A DNA stretch of 64,000 bases from Nitrospira sp. CR1.2 (GTDB lineage Bacteria; Nitrospirota; Nitrospiria; Nitrospirales; Nitrospiraceae). Shown in pieces: positions 47,029 through 55,836 of the stretch (its first letter is position 1; every line of letters begins with the position of its first letter). Both the position numbers and the translations under genes were made by a program. The notes beneath the pieces were generated by a model. The model saw only the letters and a program-made list of their open reading frames with translations. It was not told the DNA's origin and ran no database searches. Location of the stretch: the NCBI GenBank assembly GCA_014055495.1, contig WIAG01000007.1, forward strand, positions 41,735-105,734. Reading direction: 5' to 3'.

Positions 47029-48429
47029 ATGCAACGAGAGAAATGGCAACGGTCGCTGCTGGTCATGACGGCGCTGAGCCTGGCGGCCTGCGTGTCTTCT
47101 CCGGGCGGCGGGTCCGACCTGACGGCCGCCACCTCTATGGAACATGTCGTGACCGTGCATCCTCGTGAAATCGACGAGGTGCTGTACAACCCCGGCATGG
47201 GGTTTGCCGATTTTCATTTCGGCTTCGGACATCCGCCGCAAGCCGATGAGCATCCCCATACGACGGTGGCCTATTTTCGCTGGCCATGGGCGGAACTCGA
47301 ACCGGCGGACGGTCAGTACAACTTTGCCTTGGTCGATCGCGTGATCGAGCAGGCGAAGGCCAAGGGGGAGACACTCGCGATTCGCATCGTCTCCGAGTAC
47401 AAGACCGGCACACCGCAGTGGCTGCTCGCCAAGGGTGTCGCCAGCGTCAAGGAGTCGGACGGCATCTTCCCCGACTACAATAATCCCATTTTCCTCGACT
47501 ATCACGAACGGCTCATCCGCGCCTTCGGGGAACGATACGGACGTTCGGTCGACATCGATCACGTGGATATCGGTTCGGTGGGATGCTGGGGAGAATGGAA
47601 CACGGCCTGCTGTGAAGGGGCGGAGACGCAGTGTAAAGCCTATTATCCAACCGAAGCCAACCAGCGTGCCATCACCGATTGGTATCTGAAATATTTCGCG
47701 GGAACTCCGCTGGTGATGCTGCACGGAGGACAACTGCAATATGCAACCGCGCGAGGGGCCGGCTGGCGTGCCGATTGCTTCGGCGACTATGGCTATTTTT
47801 CACCCGATTGGAATCATATGGAGCAGGCCTACGCCCCGGTCCTGGAGGCGCAGGTGGTCGCCGATGCCTGGAAGCATGGGCCGGTGCAGATGGAAGTCTG
47901 CGGCTATATTCATGAATGGTATGAGCGAGGATTCGACCTCGACCGGATTCTGAACAAGGGATTGGAGTGGCATGTCTCCGTACTCAATGCCAAGTCGAAA
48001 CCAGTCCCTGCGGCCTGGCGGCCGCGCATCAACGAGTTTTTAAAGAAGATCGGATATCGATTGGTGCCGGCCGAGATCATGCATCCGGCTGAAGGGCGTG
48101 CGGGGGAGCGCCTGCTGCTGCGGTCGCGCTGGGAGAACAAGGGCGTGGCGCCGGTCTATCATGCCTGGCCCCTGGCCTATCGGTTGCGCTCAGACTCAGG
48201 TCAGGTGGTTGCCCAATGGACAAGTGTGGCCGATCTGCGGCAATGGTTGCCTGGTGCGCCGATCGAGGTTCGGGATTCGGTGCTGGTGCCGGCTGGTCTT
48301 TCCCCAGGGATCTACGCGCTCGATCTGGCCGTGCTTGCCGAAGATGGCCGCTCTGCGCATGTCGACTTGGCGGTCGAAGGCAAACGGGCGGATCGCTGGT
48401 ACGAGGTGTCGAACGTCACGATTCGCTAG
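47029..48429 (+). CDS. Exported DUF4832-domain, glycoside hydrolase-like lipoprotein
   Basis: The 466-residue protein has a lipobox (SLAAC, Cys about 20). The N-terminal half resembles a TIM-barrel hydrolase (YNPGMGFADFHFGFGHPP, YFRWPWAELEPADGQYNF, IGSVGCWGEWN), and the GEWN Glu is placed like an acid/base residue of GH-A glycosidases. The C-terminal half contains the DUF4832 region (PAEIMHPAEGRAGERLLLRS, WENKGVAPVYHAWPLAYRL) with a beta-sandwich character. Such proteins are predicted to act on exported or plant-type polysaccharides; no substrate is known. GGAG 6 bases before ATG 47029 is a better start than ATG 47014. Confidence 0.82.
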   Translation: MQREKWQRSLLVMTALSLAACVSSPGGGSDLTAATSMEHVVTVHPREIDEVLYNPGMGFADFHFGFGHPPQADEHPHTTVAYFRWPWAELEPADGQYNFALVDRVIEQAKAKGETLAIRIVSEYKTGTPQWLLAKGVASVKESDGIFPDYNNPIFLDYHERLIRAFGERYGRSVDIDHVDIGSVGCWGEWNTACCEGAETQCKAYYPTEANQRAITDWYLKYFAGTPLVMLHGGQLQYATARGAGWRADCFGDYGYFSPDWNHMEQAYAPVLEAQVVADAWKHGPVQMEVCGYIHEWYERGFDLDRILNKGLEWHVSVLNAKSKPVPAAWRPRINEFLKKIGYRLVPAEIMHPAEGRAGERLLLRSRWENKGVAPVYHAWPLAYRLRSDSGQVVAQWTSVADLRQWLPGAPIEVRDSVLVPAGLSPGIYALDLAVLAEDGRSAHVDLAVEGKRADRWYEVSNVTIR

Positions 48430-48499
48430 GCTGGGGAAGGCGAAGAACGTCCTGGAAGAAGTCGGTTGAGCTTGGAACGGACACCTGCGGGGATGACGC

Positions 48500-49438
48500 T
48501 TACGCGACCAGCACCTGCGGCGCAGGATCGAGTTCAAGGATCGTGATGACCCGGTTGCCTTTGCCTCGATATTCGATCTGGTCGAAGCTGAGTTTGTTGG
48601 CCATTGCGATGCCACGACCATGGGTATCGAAGGCGCGTTCTGGGTCGAAGTCCAAATATTTTTGCCAGTCGAAGCCCTTGCCTTGGTCGGTGATTTGTAA
48701 GGACAGCTTGGTGGATTGCCGGGCAAAGTGCGCGGTCGCCACCCGGGATCCATACAGCGGGTCTTTCAAGCGACGTGCGATTTCTTCATCCAGTTTGTCT
48801 TCCTCGATAAGTTGCGTTTTCTGCGCGTACCCGATTTCCAAGTTGCCATGCTCGACGGCATTCAAGGTGAGCTCGAGGATGCCGGTGACGACGCGGTTTG
48901 GATCCGGATAGGCATGGGCCAGCAATGTGGCGAGGTTCTTGGCTTCCTCCGGCGATCTGAACGTGAAGGTGGCCGACTCCAGTAGTCCCATGGTGCCGGT
49001 GGTGCGGCGGAGGTCCTTGCGCACCTCCAAATAATTGCTGTGATCACGCACGGCCGCATCGACGATCGCCAATAGCGTCGCTTTATCGTAGGGTTTCACC
49101 AGGTAGTAGTAGGCGCCGGCTTGCAGTCCCTCAAGTATCTGCTGTTGGGTCCCGGCCGCGGTTTGCATGATCACCGGGATCTGGCTCAGGGCCTGATGCT
49201 GCTTCATGCGCAGGAGGACTTCCATCCCGTCCATCTCCGGCATCATGCGATCGAGCACGACGGCGTGAAACCGATCCGGTTCCTGTTCCAGGAGTTCCCA
49301 CGCGCGAACGCCGCTCGCCGCTGTTATGCAGATATAGTCTCTCCCGCGAAGATGGTGATTGAGCAGGTCGAGATTGACGGGCGAGTCATCGACCAGGAGG
49401 AGTTGCGGAAGGGGAGGGAGCTGTACATTCGTCAGCAT
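48500..49438 (-). CDS. Response regulator fused to RsbW-like histidine-kinase-type ATPase domain
   Basis: The 312-residue protein has a receiver domain (residues 10-130: acidic pair DD17-18, phosphoacceptor Asp63 in VVLDRMMPEMDG, Lys115 in YYLVKPYD) followed by a HATPase_c_2 domain (about 150-305) with N box ELTLNAVEHGN, G box DQGKGFDW and GRGIAMANKLSFD. The ATPase half resembles RsbW/SpoIIAB anti-sigma kinases and lacks a dimerising His domain, so it would phosphorylate an anti-sigma antagonist or act as an anti-sigma factor under control of the receiver. No PP2C phosphatase or sigma factor is adjacent. Codons near the start (TTGCGT region) give only a weak ribosome binding site. Confidence 0.85.
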   Translation of the reverse strand: MLTNVQLPPLPQLLLVDDSPVNLDLLNHHLRGRDYICITAASGVRAWELLEQEPDRFHAVVLDRMMPEMDGMEVLLRMKQHQALSQIPVIMQTAAGTQQQILEGLQAGAYYYLVKPYDKATLLAIVDAAVRDHSNYLEVRKDLRRTTGTMGLLESATFTFRSPEEAKNLATLLAHAYPDPNRVVTGILELTLNAVEHGNLEIGYAQKTQLIEEDKLDEEIARRLKDPLYGSRVATAHFARQSTKLSLQITDQGKGFDWQKYLDFDPERAFDTHGRGIAMANKLSFDQIEYRGKGNRVITILELDPAPQVLVA

Positions 49439-49576
49439 TTACGGCGACTCCGGCTGCCGGTTGATGTGTACATGGGGAGCGAATCGCCTGCGTCTTCAGG
49501 CGCACACCCCCGGTCCTGGCCTCTCTATCGGCCGGGTTCTTAGAATACTTAATGGCAAAGCGGGAGAAAATGAGAG

Positions 49577-49612
49577 GAACACGTCCGCCGGGGGTCCCCG
49601 ACGGACGTGTTT
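49577..49612. terminator. Strong hairpin downstream of the FKBP gene
   Basis: AACACGTCCGCCGGGG at 49578-49593 pairs with the stretch ending CGGACGTGTT at 49611, with a single C/A mismatch and a short loop. On the plus strand the arm runs into TTTT. It is 13 bases after the FKBP stop (minus strand) and about 140 bases upstream of the response regulator, so it probably terminates the FKBP transcript. Confidence 0.75.
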
Positions 49613-49624
49613 TGATGGGAGAGG

Positions 49625-50302
49625 CTATTGCTTCACGATATCAAGCAGTTCCACTTCAAAGACCAGGGTGGCCCCGGGCTTGATCACCGGAGGTGATCCA
49701 CGGTCGCCATAGGCGATGCCGGAGGGGCACACCAGCTTGCTCTTGCCGCCGACCTTGATCAACTGCACCGCTTCGGTCCAGCACTTGATGACCTGGTTCA
49801 ACGGGAACGTGGCCGGTTCGCCGCGTTTGACGGAGCTATCGAAGACGGTGCCATCGGTCAGGGTCCCGTGATAGTGCACTTTCACCGTATCCGTGGCTTT
49901 CGGGGTCGCTCCCTTGCCTTCCTTGATGGTCGTGATAATGGCGCCCGATTCCGTCTTGCGGGCGCCCGGTTCTGCGGCGGCTTTGGTCAGGAACGTCGCT
50001 CCGGCTTTCTTTTCGACGTCGGCCAGCGCATTGGTCCGCACCTGCTGCATCTGCTGAATCTTCGGCCCGTACACGTTCAGGTCGACCTTCTGCGAACGTT
50101 TTAAGACCCCGTCGACCAAACCGGACTTGACGAACTCCAGTTCGGATTCATTCAACGTGAAGGGCGTGAGAGATTGGCTGATGGCCACACCGAGGGCATA
50201 CAACGTTTTCTGCTCGTCGTTGGCCGGCTCAGGGGCGGCAGCCCAACTGAGTGAGGACATGAGGAGCACGACTGCGGACACGGCACCGGTCACATGGCGC
50301 AT
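49625..50302 (-). CDS. FKBP-type peptidyl-prolyl cis-trans isomerase (FkpA/Mip-like), exported
   Basis: The 225-residue protein has a signal peptide (MRHVTGAVSAVVLLMSSLSW, cleavage after WAAA), an N-terminal dimerising helical domain (TLYALGVAISQSLTPFTLNE, residues 30-110) and a C-terminal FKBP domain from about 130: VKVHYHGTLTDGTVFDSSV, GGKSKLVCPSGIAYGDRG and PGATLVFEVELLDIV. It should fold or isomerise prolines of periplasmic proteins, as Mip and FkpA do. AAAGGAAC upstream supports ATG 50302. Its promoter lies within or near the repeat-rich gap at 50303-50612. Confidence 0.93.
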   Translation of the reverse strand: MRHVTGAVSAVVLLMSSLSWAAAPEPANDEQKTLYALGVAISQSLTPFTLNESELEFVKSGLVDGVLKRSQKVDLNVYGPKIQQMQQVRTNALADVEKKAGATFLTKAAAEPGARKTESGAIITTIKEGKGATPKATDTVKVHYHGTLTDGTVFDSSVKRGEPATFPLNQVIKCWTEAVQLIKVGGKSKLVCPSGIAYGDRGSPPVIKPGATLVFEVELLDIVKQ

Positions 50303-50380
50303 AGAAGTTCCTTTCTGCTGAACAGCATGACTGTGTTCACCATATGCCAGGGAGCCTGTGCGGCTCAAGATAATTCTTGG

Positions 50381-50506
50381 GCAGGCTGCTGAAAACGGCC
50401 TCCCGCGTCGTTCTCGGCTCGTCAAAATCCTCGACGTACCCCTGTGGGTACGCCTCCGGTTTTGACTCGCCTGCGGCCTAGCGGGACGTCGTTTTGAGTA
50501 GCCTGC
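50381..50506. repeat. 126-bp repeat element with inverted termini and internal hairpin
   Basis: The left end GCAGGCTGCTGAAAACG matches the reverse complement of the right end (50491-50506, GCAGGCTACTCAAAACGACG) at most positions. Inside, GTCAAAA and TTTTGAC, flanking CGTACCC-CTGT-GGGTACG, form nested stems that could extrude as a long hairpin. The termini resemble those of the elements at 19234 and 27119, but the interior is different. It lies in the promoter region of the FKBP gene. Confidence 0.7.
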
Positions 50507-50580
50507 GAAGATTACGCAGTCTTGTCTGTAGCCTTGCCGAATGGAAGGCCTGTCCGGCGTCCGGGATGGGTAAGTATGTC

Positions 50581-50598
50581 GTCTGTTTCAACAGCCTG
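50581..50598. repeat. Repeat terminus remnant before the GST stop codon
   Basis: On the minus strand this is CAGGCTGTTGAAACAGAC, a match to the repeat termini elsewhere in the window. It lies 15 bases from the GST stop codon. Between it and the element at 50381-50506, about 75 bases show no structure I recognise. Confidence 0.5.
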
Positions 50599-50612
50599 AC
50601 TGGGAGGTGCGG

Positions 50613-51557
50613 TCAGGAGAGCGCGTCTCTTCCGTGCGGGCTCTCCAGATCCAGTTGCGGACCGATGGGCACGATGCGGGTGGGGTTGATGTCGTCGTGC
50701 GTCATGTAGTAGTGGCGCTTGATATGGTCGACGTTCACGGTGTCCGCGATGCCGGGCACCTGATACAGGTCTCGGAGATAACCGGACAGGTTCGGGTAGT
50801 CCACGATGCGCCGGACATTGCATTTGAAATGGCCGTGGTAGACGGCGTCGAACCGGATCAGGGTGACGAAGAGCCGCCAGTCGGATTCGACGAATTGCCC
50901 GCCGAACAGGTAGCGGCGCCGGCTGAGTCTCGTCTCCAGTTGATCCAGCGCGGCAAAGAGTGATCGAGCCGCCTGTTCGTAGACCCGTTGAGACGTCGCG
51001 AATCCCGCGCGATAGACGCCGTTGTTCACCTGTTCATAGAGAAAGGTGTTCATCTCGTCGATCTCCGGGCGGAGGGTCGCCGGATAGAGATCCAGCGTGC
51101 TTGCGGTGAACTGGTTGAACTCCCCGTTGAGCATCCGCATGAGATCGTCGTCGGAATTGCTCACAATGCGCTTGGTGACGGTATCCCAGAGGACCGGTAC
51201 GGTGACACGCCCACAATAGGCGGGGTCGGTCAGTTGATAGGCTTCGCTCAAGAAGTGAAACCCATTGATCGGATCGGCAGACCGGCCCTGCTCATCGAGA
51301 AAAGACCATCCCTGTTCATCGCGGAGGGGATCGACGATGGTCATGCCGACCACCGATTCCAGCTGTTTGAGTGCGCGGACGATGATGGTGCGATGCGCCC
51401 ATGGGCAGGCCAGCGACACATAGAGATGATAACGTCCGATCGCGGCGGGGTAGCCGGATCGGCCGTCATCGGTCACCCACCGGCGGAACGCGTCGTCCTG
51501 TCGTTTGAATTCGCCCGTCTCGGTCTGTTCATTTGGAAATTGCGCGTGTCCGGTCAT
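50613..51557 (-). CDS. Glutathionyl-hydroquinone reductase (YqjG/ECM4-type GST)
   Basis: The 314-residue protein has the catalytic thioredoxin-like CPWA motif (YVSLACPWAHRTIIVRALKQ) of xi-class glutathione transferases, and the xi-class regions FLSEAYQLTDPAYCGRVTVP, MRMLNGEFNQF and NNGVYRAGFATSQRVYEQA. These enzymes reduce glutathionyl-quinones with glutathione. AAGGAG 8 bases before ATG 51557 decides the start over one 12 codons upstream. Its stop lies 15 bases from a repeat-terminus remnant. It is on the same strand as the FKBP gene but is separated by about 310 bases with repeats. Confidence 0.92.
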   Translation of the reverse strand: MTGHAQFPNEQTETGEFKRQDDAFRRWVTDDGRSGYPAAIGRYHLYVSLACPWAHRTIIVRALKQLESVVGMTIVDPLRDEQGWSFLDEQGRSADPINGFHFLSEAYQLTDPAYCGRVTVPVLWDTVTKRIVSNSDDDLMRMLNGEFNQFTASTLDLYPATLRPEIDEMNTFLYEQVNNGVYRAGFATSQRVYEQAARSLFAALDQLETRLSRRRYLFGGQFVESDWRLFVTLIRFDAVYHGHFKCNVRRIVDYPNLSGYLRDLYQVPGIADTVNVDHIKRHYYMTHDDINPTRIVPIGPQLDLESPHGRDALS

Positions 51558-51655
51558 GATGTTGTGCTCCTTGCCGGCCCACCTTAGTCGCAACAGAACG
51601 GAATCGTCAATCGATGCAATGATGCGTTACTCCTGAATGTTATTCGGACCAGAGG

Positions 51656-53620
51656 CTATTGATCGAGCGGCGCGGCGGGGCGGGAAGCCGACAGATCCCA
51701 TCCGACGGAAAAGAGCAGGAGCAGTCCGGCGGCGGTGGTCTGTTTGGTGCGGGCGCTGGTTTCCCGGGGAGGCAAGGGTTGGTTGGCCACGATGCCGTCA
51801 CCCAGCACCCGCGCGTCCAGATCGAGCGCGCCGCCGATGCCCAGGTTGAAACTATAGCGATCACTCCGATGCGGCCTGTAGCCCAGCATGAGCCCGCCTC
51901 CCACGGCATCGATGATTCGTGAGCCCGGGGCGACGGCGAGAAACGGCCCCCAACTCCAGCGTTGCTCGTCCCAACGATCGATCCACACATGCAGTTCCGG
52001 CATCACGCGCAGCAGGTCGTTTCGTTCGTCGTCGATGCGGGCGATGCGGTTTACCACGCTCACGGATTCCACTCGGCGAGGACCGAGGTTGTGAGTCCAG
52101 CCGAGGGCGAGTCCGATGCCGATGCGCTCAAGTACCCGGGGCGATGCTGCTCCCGTTGCCTCTGTCGGCTCAATCCGGCTGGAGTGTGGCAGGGGTGGTG
52201 TGGTTTCCGCCCGAGGAGTGGCAGGGGCGGCCGTCGTTGTGAGTCCGCCGGAGGGCGCCGACACGGGTGCGGGCAGGACGTGAGGGGATTCGCCGGCGAG
52301 GACGGTTCCCGTACGAACTGTCCGGCGGAATGCCTGTTCGCGGACAGGAGGGGTGGGATGGGGAGCGTGAGCCTCAGGACCGGAAAGAAATGGCTCCGAT
52401 GTTCGAACGGCGTCTTCGGCAGGTGAACGTGCCGGAGCGACGGCCGGTTGACTTCTCTCCACCCTCCACGCTTGTTCGGAACGGATCGGTGATTGGGCCG
52501 GCGGCGAGAGGGCAATCATCGACATATCGGATGTAGGTTGGACGGTCTGTTGTGTAGCCGGGGTTTCTGGTGCCGGTTGACCGATCGTCGACGAAGCCGC
52601 CGCCCTCGGTTCAGGATCCGGCGCTCCTTCCGCTGCTGCCGTCGGGGTAAGGGGATGGGATGGGGTCGAAGGGTTCGGGGCGACATCCGGCTTCGCGCCT
52701 GCAGGGAGTGCGGGAGATACGGCTGCCGGATTTGTTGAAAGAGTCGATACGTTCCGTTCCTGCTGCGTTCCGGCCTGTCTCGGCGAATCGGTGGCTGTCG
52801 GAGATGATGATAACCGTTCCCGGTGTCGATCGTTCTGCTGCGAATCGATCTCCTCAAAAGCCTCGAGGGTGCGTTCCTCAGAGATGCCGTTGGTCGGCGT
52901 GGTGTTCGGCGCTTGTTCGGGCGGTCGAGTTGGCATCACACGTACCGGCAAGTTCGTCATCGGTGCCAGCCTGGCCTCGACCGGGGTGGGGGCCGGGATG
53001 AAGGCCTGTTGCAGCGACGCATTATCATTCTCCGCAGCCAGGACCCTCGGCGTTCTTCCGCCCTTGTCGCGGGTATCAGGATCCGCTCCGGAACGGAGGA
53101 GGCGGTCGATCACTCGGATTTGTTTGGACAGTCGATCCGTCTTGGATTCGCCGCGCGCTTCCCAGAATCGTCTGACGGCCTGGTGCAGTGGCGTGAACCC
53201 CAGGCGATTACGGGCGGATGTTCCGGCACCCGCAGCCAGCAGCGCGTCGACGCAAGGTGTGTGGCTGTGGAAACTGGCCTCGTGCAGCGCGGTGTTCCCG
53301 TTCCGGTCCGTCGCGTCGATCTGTGCGCCTTGCTTCAGGAGCAGGCTGACGAGCGCGAGGTTGCCCAGGCGCGAGGCTGTGATCAACGGTGTCGCTCCCT
53401 CGGCGTTTCGTGCTTCGATATCCGCTCCCCGATCCAGCAGGATTTCGACCCTCGCCGGCGAGCCTTCGGTCAACGCTGTATGGAGGGCGAATTGGGACGG
53501 TGTGTTGCTGAATGGTGTCGTGCCCTCGTCTTGCGGTCGTGCCTCACCGAACGGCAGACATCCGAGGGTGAGGAGCAGGGTAGCGCAGGCAATGCCGGTG
53601 CTGTGGTGCAAGCGAAACAC
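51656..53620 (-). CDS. Exported ankyrin-repeat protein with Pro-rich linker and barrel-like C terminus
   Basis: The 654-residue protein has a signal peptide (MFRLHHSTGIACATLLLTLG), four ankyrin repeats at about 40-205 (EILLDRGADIEARNAEGATP, LLLKQGAQIDATDRNGNTAL, ALLAAGAGTSARNRLGFTPL, RLLRSGADPDTRDKGGRTP), a low-complexity Pro/Ala/Thr/Ser linker of about 270 residues (220-490), and a C-terminal domain (about 500-640) with alternating strands (ERIGIGLALGWTHNLGPRRV, LGYRPHRSDRYSFNLGIGGA). The combination is unusual: I infer a periplasmic ankyrin domain tethered to an outer-membrane or surface barrel. It starts GTG at 53620 behind GAAGGA. A smaller exported protein gene lies upstream. Confidence 0.75.
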   Translation of the reverse strand: MFRLHHSTGIACATLLLTLGCLPFGEARPQDEGTTPFSNTPSQFALHTALTEGSPARVEILLDRGADIEARNAEGATPLITASRLGNLALVSLLLKQGAQIDATDRNGNTALHEASFHSHTPCVDALLAAGAGTSARNRLGFTPLHQAVRRFWEARGESKTDRLSKQIRVIDRLLRSGADPDTRDKGGRTPRVLAAENDNASLQQAFIPAPTPVEARLAPMTNLPVRVMPTRPPEQAPNTTPTNGISEERTLEAFEEIDSQQNDRHRERLSSSPTATDSPRQAGTQQERNVSTLSTNPAAVSPALPAGAKPDVAPNPSTPSHPLTPTAAAEGAPDPEPRAAASSTIGQPAPETPATQQTVQPTSDMSMIALSPPAQSPIRSEQAWRVERSQPAVAPARSPAEDAVRTSEPFLSGPEAHAPHPTPPVREQAFRRTVRTGTVLAGESPHVLPAPVSAPSGGLTTTAAPATPRAETTPPLPHSSRIEPTEATGAASPRVLERIGIGLALGWTHNLGPRRVESVSVVNRIARIDDERNDLLRVMPELHVWIDRWDEQRWSWGPFLAVAPGSRIIDAVGGGLMLGYRPHRSDRYSFNLGIGGALDLDARVLGDGIVANQPLPPRETSARTKQTTAAGLLLLFSVGWDLSASRPAAPLDQ

Positions 53621-53768
53621 GGGTCCTTCGCGCGATGGCTCGTGCTAGTGTAGTGCCGAGTGTATGGTTTAGCATACAGTCATGAATGGAGTCACCAGCG
53701 TTTGCATGAGGGGGCCGTGCTCGTCAGGCGGCTGACGGGAGCGGAAGCAGAAAGGCTGTCGACGGCGT

Positions 53769-54263
53769 TTACCAGTGCCGGTGCCACCGTCCATAGTAGG
53801 GCCGATAGAAACGCGGGCCCCAGGCATAGGGGCGAGCGTAGAACGGTGAGCCGTAGATCCACGGACGTCCCAGGTACAAACCAAACCCGACGGATGGGTA
53901 GCTGTAGAGCGGCCCTGGCGTCACGTAACTGTATGTTGAGACCGATGAGGATCGCTCCGCCATCTGTCGCTGCAGGTCGGCGGTCATGGCGTGTTGCCGG
54001 TCGGTCTGCTCCTTCAACTGGCCTACGGTGCTCTGCTGAATCCGGACTTCCGCCTCCAGTTTCGAGATCTTGTCGCGCTGGATCTCGATGAGCGCCTGCA
54101 AACATCGGGTATGCGCATCATCCGTATAGCTGGAGCATTCCCAGGGGCCTGCGCTGTCTGCCGCGTGTACGGGAAAGGCGGCGAGTACAGCGCTCAATCC
54201 CATGACGAGCGGGGCAAGCCAAGTTCCAAGGGATTCCAATCGATGAGTCAGACGACGAACCAT
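53769..54263 (-). CDS. Exported coiled-coil protein with Tyr/Pro-rich tail
   Basis: The 164-residue protein has a signal peptide (cleavage after VHA, residue 34), a coiled-coil segment (about 58-105, IEIQRDKISKLEAEVRIQQS) and a tail rich in Tyr, Pro, Gly and Arg (PYAWGPRFYRPYYGRWHRHW). Proteins of this kind are common in envelopes, but no function is known. GGGAGGA 7 bases before ATG 54263 is a good ribosome binding site. It is divergent from the NmrA gene. Confidence 0.72.
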   Translation of the reverse strand: MVRRLTHRLESLGTWLAPLVMGLSAVLAAFPVHAADSAGPWECSSYTDDAHTRCLQALIEIQRDKISKLEAEVRIQQSTVGQLKEQTDRQHAMTADLQRQMAERSSSVSTYSYVTPGPLYSYPSVGFGLYLGRPWIYGSPFYARPYAWGPRFYRPYYGRWHRHW

Positions 54264-54431
54264 ACGATTCCTCCCTGGCGAGCTGTGGTTAGCCTAGCAT
54301 GGCCTTGAGAGTGAAGACTAGACTCCCCAATATAGTCGGGGTAACGCATTATCGGCCCAATGGTTGACAGGCACAGGTGAGAGACGGGGGCGAGCTGATC
54401 TATCATGACCAGTGAGAAGGGAGAGACACAG

Positions 54432-55382
54432 ATGAAACAGAAGCAGGTCATCGCCGTGGTCGGGGCGACCGGCATGCAGGGGGGTGGTCTCGTCCGGGCC
54501 ATTCTCGCTGATCCCACCAGCGGCCTGGCGGTGCGCGCATTGACGCGGGATGTGAATTCGGACAAGGCCAGGGAGCTGGCGCGACTCGGCGCTGAGGTAG
54601 TGGCGGCCGATGTGCATGACGTGGAGAGTCTGAAACGGGCATTTGCCGGAGCAACCGGGGCGTTTTGCGTCACGTTTTTCTGGGCGCATTGTTCCCCTGA
54701 AAAGGAGTACGCCGAAGCCGAGGCAATGGCCAAGGCTGCTCAAGCGGCCGGAGTGCAGCATGTGATCTGGTCCACGCTGGAAGATACGCGGCGGTGGGTC
54801 CCGCTTTCCGACAACCGGATGCCGACGCTCCTGGGGAAGTACAAGGTGCCGCATTTCGATGCGAAAGGTGAGGCGGATGAGGTGTTCAAGCAACTCGGCG
54901 TTCCGACCACGTTTCTGCTCACCTCGTTCTACTGGGACAATCTCATCCACTTCGGGATGGGGCCGAAGCCGGGGCCGGACGGCATATTGGACTTTACGCT
55001 CCCGATGGGAGAGGCCAGGCTGCCGGGCATTGCGGCGGAGGATATCGGGAAATGCGCGTTGGGAATCTTGAAGAAGCGGGAGGCCTATCTCGGGAAGACG
55101 GTCGGCATCGCGGGAGAGCATCTGACCGGCGCGCAAATGGCGTCCGCCTTGACCAAAGCGCTCGGGCGGGAGGTGCGGTACCAGGCCGTGCCGCCGGAGG
55201 TCTATCGAACCTTCGGATTTCCCGGAGCCGACGATCTTGGGAACATGTTTCAGTTCAAGCGTGACTTTAACGCGGTGTTTTGCGCGGCCCGTGAGCTGGC
55301 CATCGCACGCGCGCTCAATGCCGGCTTGCAGACGTTTGCGCAATGGTTGGAAGGGCACACTACACGTATCCCCTTGGCCTAG
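54432..55382 (+). CDS. NmrA-like NAD(P)-binding protein
   Basis: The 316-residue protein has the Rossmann motif VIAVVGATGMQGGGLVRAIL and the pattern of NmrA/HSCARG proteins (RALTRDVNSDKARELARLGA, VVAADVHDVESLKRAFAGAT). The SDR Tyr-Lys pair is not in its usual place, as in NmrA, which senses NADPH/NADP rather than catalysing. It may therefore be a redox sensor or an isoflavone-reductase-like enzyme. GGGAG before ATG 54432 favours that start over one nine codons upstream. Confidence 0.9.
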   Translation: MKQKQVIAVVGATGMQGGGLVRAILADPTSGLAVRALTRDVNSDKARELARLGAEVVAADVHDVESLKRAFAGATGAFCVTFFWAHCSPEKEYAEAEAMAKAAQAAGVQHVIWSTLEDTRRWVPLSDNRMPTLLGKYKVPHFDAKGEADEVFKQLGVPTTFLLTSFYWDNLIHFGMGPKPGPDGILDFTLPMGEARLPGIAAEDIGKCALGILKKREAYLGKTVGIAGEHLTGAQMASALTKALGREVRYQAVPPEVYRTFGFPGADDLGNMFQFKRDFNAVFCAARELAIARALNAGLQTFAQWLEGHTTRIPLA

Positions 55383-55408
55383 CGGCCGGGAGACAGGGTG
55401 GCTGGAGT

Positions 55409-55627
55409 TTAATGCTGCGGCTTTGGCTTGGAGGCGTGGCACGAGGACGTAAACGGATTACACCGCAGCCGGTGAATCTTGATCGTCCGCAGCTTCTCCG
55501 ATCCTGCCACGATCCTAGGCTCTTGCGGACGCTCCCCGTTCCCGAGCGTGGGAAACGAGGCAAGTGTCGTGAAGATGCAGATCGACAGGATGGCCACTAC
55601 CCAAGCGAAATAGAGTGAGTAACGCAT
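55409..55627 (-). CDS. Possible small exported protein, 72 residues
   Basis: The frame begins MRYSLYFAWVVAILSICIFT, a plausible signal peptide or membrane anchor, and continues with NGERPQEPRIVAGSEKLRTI. No family is recognised and only a weak AGGG lies near ATG 55627. It fills most of the 450-base gap between the NmrA gene and the lysine-rich gene. The signal-like N terminus is the main support. Confidence 0.4.
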   Translation of the reverse strand: MRYSLYFAWVVAILSICIFTTLASFPTLGNGERPQEPRIVAGSEKLRTIKIHRLRCNPFTSSCHASKPKPQH

Positions 55628-55836
55628 GCCCTAGTCGTAACACACCTCACGATCCAGTCAACGAAATGATCGTTTTTCGTCATTCGTATCCGTTGGGCCT
55701 ATCTTCTTGGCGAATGTGGTCCATAAGATTCCGTAGTTTATTTCAGCGATTGCGACGAGCAATGCCTTGGCGCACACTGTCCGATGTCGGTCATTGGTGC
55801 ATGATCCACCTTAAATCTCGGAGAAGGAGAATGTCC

